A stretch of 64,000 nucleotides of DNA from Vreelandella nigrificans (GTDB taxonomy: Bacteria; Pseudomonadota; Gammaproteobacteria; Pseudomonadales; Halomonadaceae). The first letter of the stretch is position 1; each line of letters opens with the position of its first letter. Location: positions 1 through 64,000 of the forward strand of contig NZ_NWUX01000016.1 of NCBI RefSeq assembly GCF_002374315.1, written 5' to 3'. Both the position numbers and the translations under genes were made by a program. This document shows, piece by piece, positions 17,232 through 26,297 of the stretch. The notes under the pieces are model-generated. The model was not told the DNA's origin. It ran no database searches and saw only the letters and a program-made list of their open reading frames with translations.

Positions 17232-20200
17232 CTATCTATGGGACGGTACGTTGAGTAGTGGCTCTTCCTGAACTGGTTGCAAGCTATCAGGCGATATCGA
17301 GGGCAGCCATTCGGCACAGTTTCCAAAATAGGCATATCTGGCCCAGCCCTCTCGCGTTCCGACAACAAATAAGCGCAACTTGGCGCGACTAACCGCGACA
17401 TTTAATAGATTTGGGGTGGCCGATGCCCAGTCTTTAGCGCCAGCCTTCTGTGGGTTTCCGCCCAGCACTAAAATAACTACGTTGGCTTCCTTACCCTGAA
17501 CCGTGTGGATCGTGCCAGCTTTTACGCCAGGGTAGCTCGCCGCCAAGTGGTGCAGTTTCTTGACCACAGTACGAAAGGGCGAGATGAGGAAAATATCTTT
17601 ATTGGACACCTCTTGTGCGATTAGCTGCTCGATTAACGCTTTTGCAGCGCGGCCTTCGCCGGGTATCCAGTGGCCATCGGCCTGCTCTGGGGGTACATCG
17701 ATCCAGGCGCTTTCAAAAAGGGAGCTCTCCGAGGGAGGCTTGCCATGCACCATGGCATTGTCATAGGCCACCTCGTTGCAGATCTCGAACATGGGACTAT
17801 CGCAACGGCGGTGAACCAGCAGTGGTGCTCCTACCCAGGTCGTACCGATAATACTGCCATATATGCTGGCTTGGTCAGCCAGTGCCTGGGCCGAGGTGCT
17901 GCCTGGCAACCATGCCATGCTGACATCTAGGCTTTCCGCAAGTGAGCCCTGCAGGCGGTCGGGTACTGTCACAACTGGGGTTAACTGCAAAGGATCGCCG
18001 ACCACCAGCGCGGATTTGGCTCGCCAAAGAGCGCCTGCTGCTTGCTGTGGCGCAGCTTGCCCTCCTTCATCAACCAACAGCCAGCCCAGGCTCTCACGGC
18101 CCAGCTCTGCAAATTGCCGACCAAAAGAGGCAAACGTAGTAGAGACGACCGGAACCAAGAGGAACAGGCTAGACCAGAGGCTTTCCGCGACTCCTTCGGG
18201 GAGGTCGCCAGGGGCTTTGCCACGCAATAGCTGCATCATGCCACGCAGGTTGTTCTGCAGTGGTTTTCCTGCATCGAGAACAAACGCATCATGGAGATCC
18301 AGAGCCGCTAGAAAAACTCGGACACGAGCAGCCTCCCATTCAGGGTCTGCCCATGGCGAAGCAAGCTCCTTGGTGTGTGAAGACTCAACGAGAAAGCCTG
18401 GTGCTAAACAGTAGTGGTGGCCGACCTTTTCACAATAGGCATTGATCGTTTGGCTGGCCGCTTGGGCTTTCTTCTCTGCCGCTACCCGCGCTGCCTGCTG
18501 GTGGGTAAGTTGATCGCGTATTTGCTCACAGCGTGTGATTGCTTGCTTGGCCACGGCTTCGCTGGATTGGTACTGCTGATGCTCAGTAGCAACTGCTTCG
18601 ATTAGTGCTGAATGGCTTAATTGTTGCTCTGCACGGTTGCAGGTATCGAGAGCCAGCGCCTTGCGCTTGAGGCACTCTGACACTTGCTGGCGCACGGTCA
18701 TCTCTTGGCTGGATAACGTGCGTAGCGTGTCTTGCCATGTGACCACGCTGGGTAGGCGACGCAACCACTTGCTCAGCCATCGCTTAACAACGCCTGGGCC
18801 ATCCTCGTGGCAACGTTTAATCTGTTGTTGCACCCCTTGGAGTGAGTGCTCAGCGGCCAAGCAGTAGGTTTGCTGGCTCTCCACATCGCGTTCGGCAGTC
18901 TTTAAGGCGGCTTCCCTCTCGCTCTTCACTCGCAATAACGCACGCTCGAATGTCGCTTGGTGATCATCCCGTTGTTCAATGGTGCTTGTTTGATACAGCT
19001 CCGCTTGGGCCAAGGTTTCAGTCAGTGCCTGTTCGTGTTGCTGTAAGGCCGCGATCTCCCGCTGGGTCTTTCCCAGGGCCATGATCGCTTGATAGACATG
19101 TTGCCGTTCATGTCGACAGCGTTTTTCTTCATCAAGCGCTGTTTGGAAAGACGCCACCGCCTGGCGCCAGCCGGGCACGCCCTCTGGTCGAGGTCCTTTG
19201 AGCAAGTCGGGAATATGTAAGGGTTCTCCTTCGGCTTTCTTTTTCTCCCAACCCCAGAATGCGTCAGCAAAGGCTGTTTTGTTCTTGCTCTTCCCCAGGC
19301 ATGCCGCTAAGAGCGACCAGGACTCTCCAGCATCGCCCAGCAAGCGGGAGCCAATCTCGGTGAAGGGACTATGCTTCCGATCGCCCCACTCAGGATCAAC
19401 ATCGGCCGCTTTCGGAAACTCCAAGGTGACGTTTTCGACCGCACCGTTATTGCTGGATGCCACTACAATACCGAAGTTGAGTAATGAGGCATCCAAGGGG
19501 GCAAAAAACTGCCGCCATTCACCGCTTTGCCAAGCAGGGCGAGATTTTTCAAAGGCATCGGAAGGGGAGGTAAAGCGTGCTAATGCCTGGGCACGTTCAA
19601 CGATGATGCCTGCCACCACGTCTTTGAGCAGTGTCGTTTTACCCGTGCCTGGTGGGCCATTCACCGCCATGAGGCCGCTTTTGTTCCCCCCTAACCCTCG
19701 CAGTGCTTGGTTGACGGCGATTTGTTGGCTGAACACTAACGGATAACGACCTTTTGTAGGCCACCGCCCCGGCGGATACACCGCGGGGTTAAGTAGCTCC
19801 CAGGCTTCTTGATGCTCTTTGCGCAGGTCGATATGTGTCGGAGGGCGTTTACCTAGGTAATGCGCTAACGCTGCGCCAATATCACCGGTTTCAGCACTGC
19901 GCTGGACTAATGCAAGATCATCCAGAAAAAGGCTATTGAGCATCTCTAACGCAGCGGTTAGGCGGGCACTAGGGGGTTCCGTCTCTGGGTGTACGTCGTC
20001 ATCCTCTTGTACCTCTTTTGCTATCGGACGGCGGACGCACTGTACCCGGCATATCGTGGGTGCCAGCGTTTGCGTGTCAAGCCCAAGGTAGTCAAATAAC
20101 CACGCCAAGAAGTGAGATAGGTTCTCTATCGTTAGCTCGGCGCCTGAAAGCTCACTGGCAAAGCGGTCATACACCACGCCTTCGGCATCCGCAAAATCCT

Positions 20201-20687
20201 CGGTTCGTAGCGCATCAGCGTGTAGCGTGGTGCGTCCTTGTGCTGCCTGTTTACGTAGCGCACCAAAAGCCCAAGCAAAGGTTGATAACACCAATGTGTC
20301 GGCGATCACACGGCCTGCGCTATCTACTTGAAAGCCGATGGCGGATGTTCCAAGTGGTTGGCGCTCGTCGCGCACTACATGATCAAAATCATCCCCAAGC
20401 CAAGACTCGATTTCTAGGCGCGCGGTATTGATGTTGATCAGTCCTGCATAAACACCATAGGCCCACTGCTCGCGATGATTGTCATGGGTGAGCCTGAGTG
20501 ATGTCTGGGAGCAACGATGCTGTGCATGAGGGTGGTTGGGCTGCCAGGGGAGGGCGTCGCTGGAGTCAGTGCGAATATCGTAAATCGGTTCACGTTCATC
20601 GCGTTTAGGATTGGTCTTGGGGAATGAGGTGGGTGTCAGCCATTCAACCAGACGCCAAAAGGCTACTATATTGCTGGGTGTCCCCAT
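17232..20687 (-). CDS. Large SF1 helicase/ATPase (Dna2/Nam7-Upf1-like) with coiled-coil insert
   Basis: A 1151-residue protein. The first 300 residues match no domain I recognise. Walker A NGPPGTGKTTLLKD lies near 344-356. A long Gln/Glu/Arg-rich coiled coil spans roughly 545-760, inserted before motif II, which reads LLVDEGGQ near 870. Motif III GDPLQLTPV lies near 896, and the C-terminal motifs GTIHTVQGKEANVVILVLGG (near 1060) and NVAVSRAKLRLFVVGT (near 1095) complete an SF1B Upf1-like core. It should translocate on DNA or RNA. AAGGAG lies nine bases before the ATG. It stands alone with no nuclease gene beside it; a housekeeping or a defence role are both possible. Confidence 0.8.
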   Translation of the reverse strand: MGTPSNIVAFWRLVEWLTPTSFPKTNPKRDEREPIYDIRTDSSDALPWQPNHPHAQHRCSQTSLRLTHDNHREQWAYGVYAGLININTARLEIESWLGDDFDHVVRDERQPLGTSAIGFQVDSAGRVIADTLVLSTFAWAFGALRKQAAQGRTTLHADALRTEDFADAEGVVYDRFASELSGAELTIENLSHFLAWLFDYLGLDTQTLAPTICRVQCVRRPIAKEVQEDDDVHPETEPPSARLTAALEMLNSLFLDDLALVQRSAETGDIGAALAHYLGKRPPTHIDLRKEHQEAWELLNPAVYPPGRWPTKGRYPLVFSQQIAVNQALRGLGGNKSGLMAVNGPPGTGKTTLLKDVVAGIIVERAQALARFTSPSDAFEKSRPAWQSGEWRQFFAPLDASLLNFGIVVASSNNGAVENVTLEFPKAADVDPEWGDRKHSPFTEIGSRLLGDAGESWSLLAACLGKSKNKTAFADAFWGWEKKKAEGEPLHIPDLLKGPRPEGVPGWRQAVASFQTALDEEKRCRHERQHVYQAIMALGKTQREIAALQQHEQALTETLAQAELYQTSTIEQRDDHQATFERALLRVKSEREAALKTAERDVESQQTYCLAAEHSLQGVQQQIKRCHEDGPGVVKRWLSKWLRRLPSVVTWQDTLRTLSSQEMTVRQQVSECLKRKALALDTCNRAEQQLSHSALIEAVATEHQQYQSSEAVAKQAITRCEQIRDQLTHQQAARVAAEKKAQAASQTINAYCEKVGHHYCLAPGFLVESSHTKELASPWADPEWEAARVRVFLAALDLHDAFVLDAGKPLQNNLRGMMQLLRGKAPGDLPEGVAESLWSSLFLLVPVVSTTFASFGRQFAELGRESLGWLLVDEGGQAAPQQAAGALWRAKSALVVGDPLQLTPVVTVPDRLQGSLAESLDVSMAWLPGSTSAQALADQASIYGSIIGTTWVGAPLLVHRRCDSPMFEICNEVAYDNAMVHGKPPSESSLFESAWIDVPPEQADGHWIPGEGRAAKALIEQLIAQEVSNKDIFLISPFRTVVKKLHHLAASYPGVKAGTIHTVQGKEANVVILVLGGNPQKAGAKDWASATPNLLNVAVSRAKLRLFVVGTREGWARYAYFGNCAEWLPSISPDSLQPVQEEPLLNVPSHR

Positions 20688-20861
20688 CGATGCACGCTCC
20701 TTGTCCTGTCATTGTTGTCCTGTTATTGGGGCAACCCCCTAAGCACCAGCCGCTCACACCCGCTTTATCGAATGAAAACGGTTGTGTCTCACTTAGTGAG
20801 ATGAACTCGTGAATTTGTCTTGCTATGTTCTAGCTCACCTAGACAAATAACGATAAACATA

Positions 20862-21659
20862 ATGCCTGTAAATAAAAATATCACCTCATCAGGCCCTGCC
20901 ACGCTCGTTCACGCTATGCAGATACTGCAGGTTACCGCACGTGGCGGCCACCGGGGGGCGAGTGTAGACGATTATCTGAATGAGTTGAGTTTCAGCCGCC
21001 CTACGCTCTACCGGTTGCTAAAAGGTCTCAAGCAGCAAGGATTCCTGCGTTCCTCACCCATTCGTGGGCGTTATCTGCTGGGCTATGAGTTGCTAGTGCT
21101 TGGTGCTCAGGCGGGCAATGGCGCTGGGTTACGTGACTTGGCACGACCCAGGTTGCTGGTGCTGGCGCAATGCTGGGGAGACAGTTTCTATCTGTTTGCC
21201 CGAGATGGCTTCAACGCTGTCTGCCTGGAAGTACAGAACGGCGCTTATCCGGTGGGGAGTTTCGTCAGGGCGACAGGCGGGCGTTTGCCGCTAGGCGTCG
21301 GTCAAGCGTCGATTGCCTTGCTCGCGTATCTCGGCTCGGATGAGCGAGGCGAGATTCTCGATCATAACGCTGCACGGTTGCTGGATGATTACGCGATCGC
21401 CACCGCCGATGTCGAAGCCGAAATTAGCTATTTACTGCAACATGGCTACGCCCGCGGCGTTGAAGGTTCTCTGCTCCCGGAATACTGCGGCTTAGCCATT
21501 CCCATCCTCGACCATAGTGGACACCCCTTGGGGGCTATGAGCTGCTCGATGCTCAAGTCTCGCATGACAACGACTCATAAGCTGGAGGTGCTCCAAGGCA
21601 TGCAGGAAGAAGTCGCCGCTATGGTTAATCAGGCCCATGGCCTGCTGTATCTGGATTAA
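20862..21659 (+). CDS. IclR-family transcriptional regulator
   Basis: A 265-residue regulator with an N-terminal winged helix-turn-helix (about 10-70, with SFSRPTLYRLLKGLKQQGFL) and a C-terminal IclR effector domain ending in LEVLQGMQEEVAAMV. I use ATG at 20862; the longer frame would need a TTG at 20820 and neither start has a good ribosome binding site. It is followed six bases later by the oxidoreductase gene and so probably controls the oxidoreductase-NhaC operon. IclR ligands are often small acids from the pathway they control. Confidence 0.85.
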   Translation: MPVNKNITSSGPATLVHAMQILQVTARGGHRGASVDDYLNELSFSRPTLYRLLKGLKQQGFLRSSPIRGRYLLGYELLVLGAQAGNGAGLRDLARPRLLVLAQCWGDSFYLFARDGFNAVCLEVQNGAYPVGSFVRATGGRLPLGVGQASIALLAYLGSDERGEILDHNAARLLDDYAIATADVEAEISYLLQHGYARGVEGSLLPEYCGLAIPILDHSGHPLGAMSCSMLKSRMTTTHKLEVLQGMQEEVAAMVNQAHGLLYLD

Positions 21660-21665
21660 ATCGTC

Positions 21666-22955
21666 ATGCCACAACCCTCGCATCCCTCCCATCAGCGCCT
21701 TTGCGGCTGGAACGCTTGGCTACCGAAACGCCAGCCGCGCCCCGCCTTGTGTGGCCAAGCTGAGGCGGATGTTGTCATCATCGGGGCCGGCTACACCGGC
21801 TTTGCGGCAGCCACGGCTTGGCAGCAGGCGCGGCCCGCAGACCGCATCAAAATTCTCGAAGCTGACCAAGTGGGTGAAGGTAGCCCTGGGCGTAACTCTG
21901 GTTTCATGCTGGAAATCGCTTTAGCCAATGATGCTCGCCCCGAAGAGCTTGAGCGCATGGAGAAACTGAACGCGTTAAGCCGACAAACCATGGCGCTACT
22001 GCGCGAGCGTGTCGAACGCCTGGAAATTGACTGCCAACTCGAACGTAGCGGCACTTATCGAGCTGCCCGTAGTGCGATAGGTCAGCGTGCCTTAACCCAG
22101 TATGCAGCTTTTCTTAACGCTGCTGGCCTTTCTTACCAGACCTTGAACGGTAGCCAACTGGCTGAGCGGATTGGGACGCGCTACTACGCCCAAGGCATTT
22201 ATTCGCCGGACTGCTATCTGGTGCAGCCCGCGGCATTAATTGTTGGTTTAGCAGATTCATTGGCGGCTGGCATCGAGTTGCATGAGCACTCCCCCGCGAC
22301 CCAGATTGTGCCTGATGGCAATAAGTGGCGTGTTATCACGCCTGACGGAGAAGTGGCAGCAGGGCGGGTAATACTCGCCAATAACGCCTTTTCCCGTGCA
22401 TTAGGCGCCGATCCCGCTCGGCTAACCGCTATTTATACCTATGCCGCTATTACCGAACCTTTGCCTGAGCTTGAACGACAACGCATTGCTGCGACGACCT
22501 GGGGGCTGCTACCCGCACACCGCTTGGGTTGTACGCTGCGCACCACCGCTGATGGACGTTTGATGATCCGCTCGCGTTACAGCTATGAACGCGAAGCCGA
22601 TAACGCCCGTATTGAGGCCGAACTGAAAGCGAGCCTTGAGGCACGCTATCCCGAACTCACCCCTGTGCGCTTTGACAAGGTTTGGGGAGGGACCACCGGG
22701 CTGACCTATAACGGTGCGCCACTCTGGGGTGAGATCCAGCCTGGTTTGTATGTGTCGGCGGGGTGCAATGGCGGCGGCATCGTCAAGGGTACTTTCCTTG
22801 GCGATGCCTTGGCTCGCCATGCTCTGGGCCAGCCGGTCGAAAATATAGCGTCGTTATTCGGCAAGGCTAGCTGGATGCCGCCCGATCCCGTGCGTCGGTT
22901 GGGTTTCTACCTGACCAGTGAAATGGAGCGCCGTAAGGCAAAGCACGAAACCTGA
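21666..22955 (+). CDS. FAD-dependent amine/amino acid oxidoreductase (DAO family)
   Basis: A 429-residue flavoprotein of the DadA/PuuB type. The FAD-binding Rossmann motif is VVIIGAGYTGFAAATAW near residues 35-51, followed by EADQVGEGSPGRNSGFML. The C-terminal GLYVSAGCNGGGIVKGTFLGD is the second FAD contact. The first 30 residues (WNAWLPKRQPRP) resemble gamma-glutamylputrescine oxidases and relatives. It likely oxidises a secondary or primary amine or N-methyl amino acid. Clustered with IclR and an NhaC-type carrier; substrate unknown. Confidence 0.85.
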   Translation: MPQPSHPSHQRLCGWNAWLPKRQPRPALCGQAEADVVIIGAGYTGFAAATAWQQARPADRIKILEADQVGEGSPGRNSGFMLEIALANDARPEELERMEKLNALSRQTMALLRERVERLEIDCQLERSGTYRAARSAIGQRALTQYAAFLNAAGLSYQTLNGSQLAERIGTRYYAQGIYSPDCYLVQPAALIVGLADSLAAGIELHEHSPATQIVPDGNKWRVITPDGEVAAGRVILANNAFSRALGADPARLTAIYTYAAITEPLPELERQRIAATTWGLLPAHRLGCTLRTTADGRLMIRSRYSYEREADNARIEAELKASLEARYPELTPVRFDKVWGGTTGLTYNGAPLWGEIQPGLYVSAGCNGGGIVKGTFLGDALARHALGQPVENIASLFGKASWMPPDPVRRLGFYLTSEMERRKAKHET

Positions 22956-22982
22956 TCCCCCTTCACCATTATAAAAAGAGAG

Positions 22983-24395
22983 ATGACAATGGATCCTCAA
23001 GATCATATTGGGCTGCTGTCCATCATGCCGGCGGCGTTGGCCATTGTGCTGGCATTTATTACTCGCAATACCGTTTTCTCGCTGGCCGTTGCCTGTTTCG
23101 TTGGGGTAATTACTCTGGGTAATGGCTTGATGGGCTTTCCCACGCTGTTAAAGGAAACCCTGGGCACCACCAGCTTCTCCTGGATACTGCTGTTGGAACT
23201 TTTCATTGGCACGGTGATCGCGTTTTTCCAACGCACAGGGGCGATTCAGAACTTTACCGCTTGGGTGGAGCGTCGTGCTTTATCGCGGGTGCGGGTTCAG
23301 TTGGTCGCTTGGGTGATGGGTATGTTCGTTTTCTTCAGCGACTATTTCAGCCCCTTATTTGTCGGTAGCACCATGCGTGGCCTGACGGATCGGTATCGGG
23401 TTTCGCGGGAAAAACTGGCCTATATCGCCGACTCCACTTCGGCCCCGGTGAGTGTGATGGTTCCGATTACCGGCTGGGCGGTGTTTATCTCTGGCTTGTT
23501 GATTGGCATGGGGCCTATCGAAAATGCTGCCCAGGCGATGGGGGTGTTTCTACATGCCGTTCCTTTTAACCTCTATGCATGGCTCTCGGTGCTGGTCGTG
23601 GGACTGGTAATTGTCGGTGTTATTCCACTCTTTGGGCCGATGCGAGAAGCTGAGCGTCGAGCTCGGGAAGAGGGCAAAGTACTGCGTGATGGGGCAGAAC
23701 CACTGGTGGGCGAGGAACTAACAGAGATTCCGCCTTATGAAGGGGCACGCACCAACCTGTTCTGGAATTTTTTCGCCCCGGTATTGGTAGTAATCGGTGT
23801 TGCCGTGGGCACCTTTATCGTGATGGACTCGGCCAAGACCATGGAGGCATTTCTGGCAGCTGCTGTGTTTCTCGGTATCGTTATGCGCCTTCAGGGCATT
23901 CCCTTCAATGACATTATGAAAACCTCGATGGCGGGTATGAAGGGAGTAATGCCAGCCATCATAATTCTGGCGCTAGCCTACTCGTTGAATCAACTTTCCA
24001 AAGACATGGGCACGGCCAGCTATATTGTTGAGGCTACTGGTGGATGGCTGACACCGGCGCTACTGCCAGCAATGACATTTCTGATCGCTGCTGTTATTGC
24101 CTTTTCAACCGGTACCTCTTGGGGCACTTTCGCTATCATGATGCCCTTGGCTGTACCGCTCGCCTTCAACTTTAGCAGCGATATGATTACACCGCTGGTG
24201 TATGCCACGGTGGCAGCAGTGGCGGGTGGCGGTGTCTTCGGGGATCACTGCTCACCGTTGTCGGATACCTCAGTGCTTGCCTCAACAGGGGCTGCTTCTG
24301 ACCATATCGACCATATCAAGACGCAAATTCCCTTTGCGCTTGCTGTTGCTACTCTTTCCTTAGTGGCTTACCTGTTGCTCGGTCTTACGCTGTAA
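22983..24395 (+). CDS. NhaC-family Na+/H+ antiporter or Na+-coupled carrier
   Basis: A 470-residue protein with 11-12 membrane segments. Conserved stretches are FSDYFSPLFVGSTMRGLTDRYRVSREKLAYIADSTSAPV near 115-150 and GDHCSPLSDTSVLAS near 420-434, both typical of NhaC. Many NhaC-labelled proteins next to catabolic genes exchange amino acids or organic acids, so here it may import the oxidoreductase's substrate. Start ATG at 22983, with an alternative at 22989 better spaced from GAGAG. Confidence 0.85.
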   Translation: MTMDPQDHIGLLSIMPAALAIVLAFITRNTVFSLAVACFVGVITLGNGLMGFPTLLKETLGTTSFSWILLLELFIGTVIAFFQRTGAIQNFTAWVERRALSRVRVQLVAWVMGMFVFFSDYFSPLFVGSTMRGLTDRYRVSREKLAYIADSTSAPVSVMVPITGWAVFISGLLIGMGPIENAAQAMGVFLHAVPFNLYAWLSVLVVGLVIVGVIPLFGPMREAERRAREEGKVLRDGAEPLVGEELTEIPPYEGARTNLFWNFFAPVLVVIGVAVGTFIVMDSAKTMEAFLAAAVFLGIVMRLQGIPFNDIMKTSMAGMKGVMPAIIILALAYSLNQLSKDMGTASYIVEATGGWLTPALLPAMTFLIAAVIAFSTGTSWGTFAIMMPLAVPLAFNFSSDMITPLVYATVAAVAGGGVFGDHCSPLSDTSVLASTGAASDHIDHIKTQIPFALAVATLSLVAYLLLGLTL

Positions 24396-24457
24396 GCGAT
24401 AAGTCCTATGATAGGCCGACAGAAGCCGTTCACGCAGGGCTTAAATACCGAACTGAG

Positions 24458-25078
24458 CTACCCTGCGGGACGGCGCATCACAGTCATTAGCACACCTGCG
24501 CCAATCAGGCTGCCTGCACCGCAGCGGTGCAGCAGACGACGAAACTTTGCGGTTATCAGTTGTCGGCTGGTCGTCGATAGGAGTGTGTAGCCGAGGTCTG
24601 AGATGACGCCTATTACAAGAAAGGTGGTAAATAGAATTGCTAGCTGCGGCGCTAATGGTTGGTTGTGGGTAATAAACTGTGGCATGAAGGCCATGAAAAA
24701 TAGAATGCTTTTGGGATTTAAGAGTGTTACCCAAAATGCCTTTGCGGTGCCTTGCTTGACGTTCGCTCCAGAAGCTTCCAAATTGTTCAGTTGGCCGGAT
24801 TCACGCCACATCTTTATTCCTAGATAAAGTAGGTAGAGGACCCCTAGCCACTTCACGATTGTGAATAGTTCTGCAGACGCCATCAGTAGGGCACCTACGC
24901 CTGCAAACGATAGCGACATAGCCACCAAGTCACCTAAGAAGAAGCCTGGTAACATCGCCAGGGCGGCCTTGCGCCCCTGGTTGATGCCGGTCATTACCAG
25001 CAGGGCAACGGCAGGGCCAGGGGATGCGATAACCAAGAACGAAGCCAGCACAAACGATAGCCATAGCTCAATCGACAT
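24458..25078 (-). CDS. LysE/RhtB-family amino acid exporter
   Basis: A 206-residue protein with about six membrane segments and the family start SFVLASFLVIASPGPAVALLV, then GRKAALAMLPGFFLGDL. It exports amino acids or their analogues. AGGAAG precedes the ATG. A perfect palindrome lies 15 bases upstream, between it and the LysR gene on the same strand, so LysR control is likely. Confidence 0.88.
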   Translation of the reverse strand: MSIELWLSFVLASFLVIASPGPAVALLVMTGINQGRKAALAMLPGFFLGDLVAMSLSFAGVGALLMASAELFTIVKWLGVLYLLYLGIKMWRESGQLNNLEASGANVKQGTAKAFWVTLLNPKSILFFMAFMPQFITHNQPLAPQLAILFTTFLVIGVISDLGYTLLSTTSRQLITAKFRRLLHRCGAGSLIGAGVLMTVMRRPAG

Positions 25079-25092
25079 AGCGTTAATCTTCC

Positions 25093-25114
25093 TATAGTTA
25101 ATTTATTAACTATA
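25093..25114. promoter_or_regulatory. 22-bp perfect palindrome, likely operator of the LysE gene
   Basis: TATAGTTAAT-TT-ATTAACTATA is fully symmetrical and sits 15 bp before the exporter start. Position suggests a repressor site or a regulator dimer site overlapping the promoter. Confidence 0.6.
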
Positions 25115-25154
25115 CCTCGCAATGTGACTGTGGGCCGGTTCTTAGAGGGAAAAG

Positions 25155-26036
25155 TTACAATGGTTCTGCCGCGAGGCGACAGAGTATTTTTACTGTCTCT
25201 GGCTGACGGCCCTTTTGCCAAGCCAGCATGAGGTCTGTCGCTATTGGCAAATCATCTAATTCGTGGGCCACGATGTCTTCATCTCCCAGTGCCATGATAC
25301 TTGGCATAATCGCATAGCCCATTCCTGTTGCAACCAAACTGCGAATAGTAATGTCATCGCGACATTCCTGAACGGTATTGGGAATGAAGCCTACCTTTTG
25401 AAAACACCCATCTAGCCGATCAAAGCTTCCAGGAGTTGAGGTTCGGCTGAAGCGAATAAACGGCGCGTCGTGAAAATCCTTAAGCGAAGTAGGGGGAGTC
25501 GCGATGAGCGGGTGACGTTTACTGGTGAATACCGCCATACGAAAACTGGCCAATGGATAGTAGTCAAGACGTGGTTCATCTTCTCGCTCAATGAACAAAA
25601 TACCCGCATCAAGCCGACCTGCCAGAATTGCAGCCGCTTGAGGCCCCGATAACATTGATTCCAGTGTTAACTGCGTCGATGGGTAACGTGACCGAAACTT
25701 GCTGATGAGTGCAGTGATGCTAGGAATATAGGGATGTATGGTGCTAATTCCGAGCGAGAGGCTTTCGCGGTAACCATTGGCGATATCTTGTGTTTTCTTT
25801 GCGACACTTTCTAGTTCTGACAGCAGGCGCTGCCCATTGGCATATAGGTAATGCCCTGCTGGGGTTAGAGACACCCCTTTGCGGTCACGATGAAATAAGA
25901 CTGCCCCTATATCGGCTTCAAGTTGATGTATCTGTCGCGTCAAAGCGGGCTGAGCGATAGGTATCTGCTTGGCTGCAGACGATATCGAGCCTGCTTCGAC
26001 CACCGCCATGAAGTACTTTAATTTTTTTGTGTTCAT
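25155..26036 (-). CDS. LysR-family transcriptional regulator
   Basis: A 293-residue regulator. The winged helix-turn-helix is at 1-60 (KLKYFMAVVEAGSISSAAKQIPIAQPALTRQI) followed by a periplasmic-binding-like effector domain. I use ATG at 26036, where GGAG lies nine bases upstream, rather than the longer frame from 26057. It lies between the LysE exporter (same strand, downstream) and the divergent M20-YfcC-epimerase operon, and could control either. Confidence 0.87.
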   Translation of the reverse strand: MNTKKLKYFMAVVEAGSISSAAKQIPIAQPALTRQIHQLEADIGAVLFHRDRKGVSLTPAGHYLYANGQRLLSELESVAKKTQDIANGYRESLSLGISTIHPYIPSITALISKFRSRYPSTQLTLESMLSGPQAAAILAGRLDAGILFIEREDEPRLDYYPLASFRMAVFTSKRHPLIATPPTSLKDFHDAPFIRFSRTSTPGSFDRLDGCFQKVGFIPNTVQECRDDITIRSLVATGMGYAIMPSIMALGDEDIVAHELDDLPIATDLMLAWQKGRQPETVKILCRLAAEPL

Positions 26037-26297
26037 GTCCGCTCCCGATGACGTCACGATGCGCGACTCGTGTCGTACAGAAAATACAACTAAAGCCTCA
26101 TCTCATAAAGGTATGACGCCATCGGGAAGAAGTATTTTATTCGCGCTAAGCGTTACAACATACTCAAAAACAATCTAGCTAAGCGCGTAACGATGTACGC
26201 AGCTCATGCTGTGTAAGCATGCGTTACCGCAGGCGCTAGACGGCGCAAACCTACCAAGGGTGTTCATTTACCAATTTACAATAAGGTTCTACCTCTC

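Noticed and set aside
17863..18414. 183-residue plus-strand ORF inside the helicase gene
   Set aside because: Out-of-frame shadow with no known motif; the helicase motifs are continuous on the other strand.
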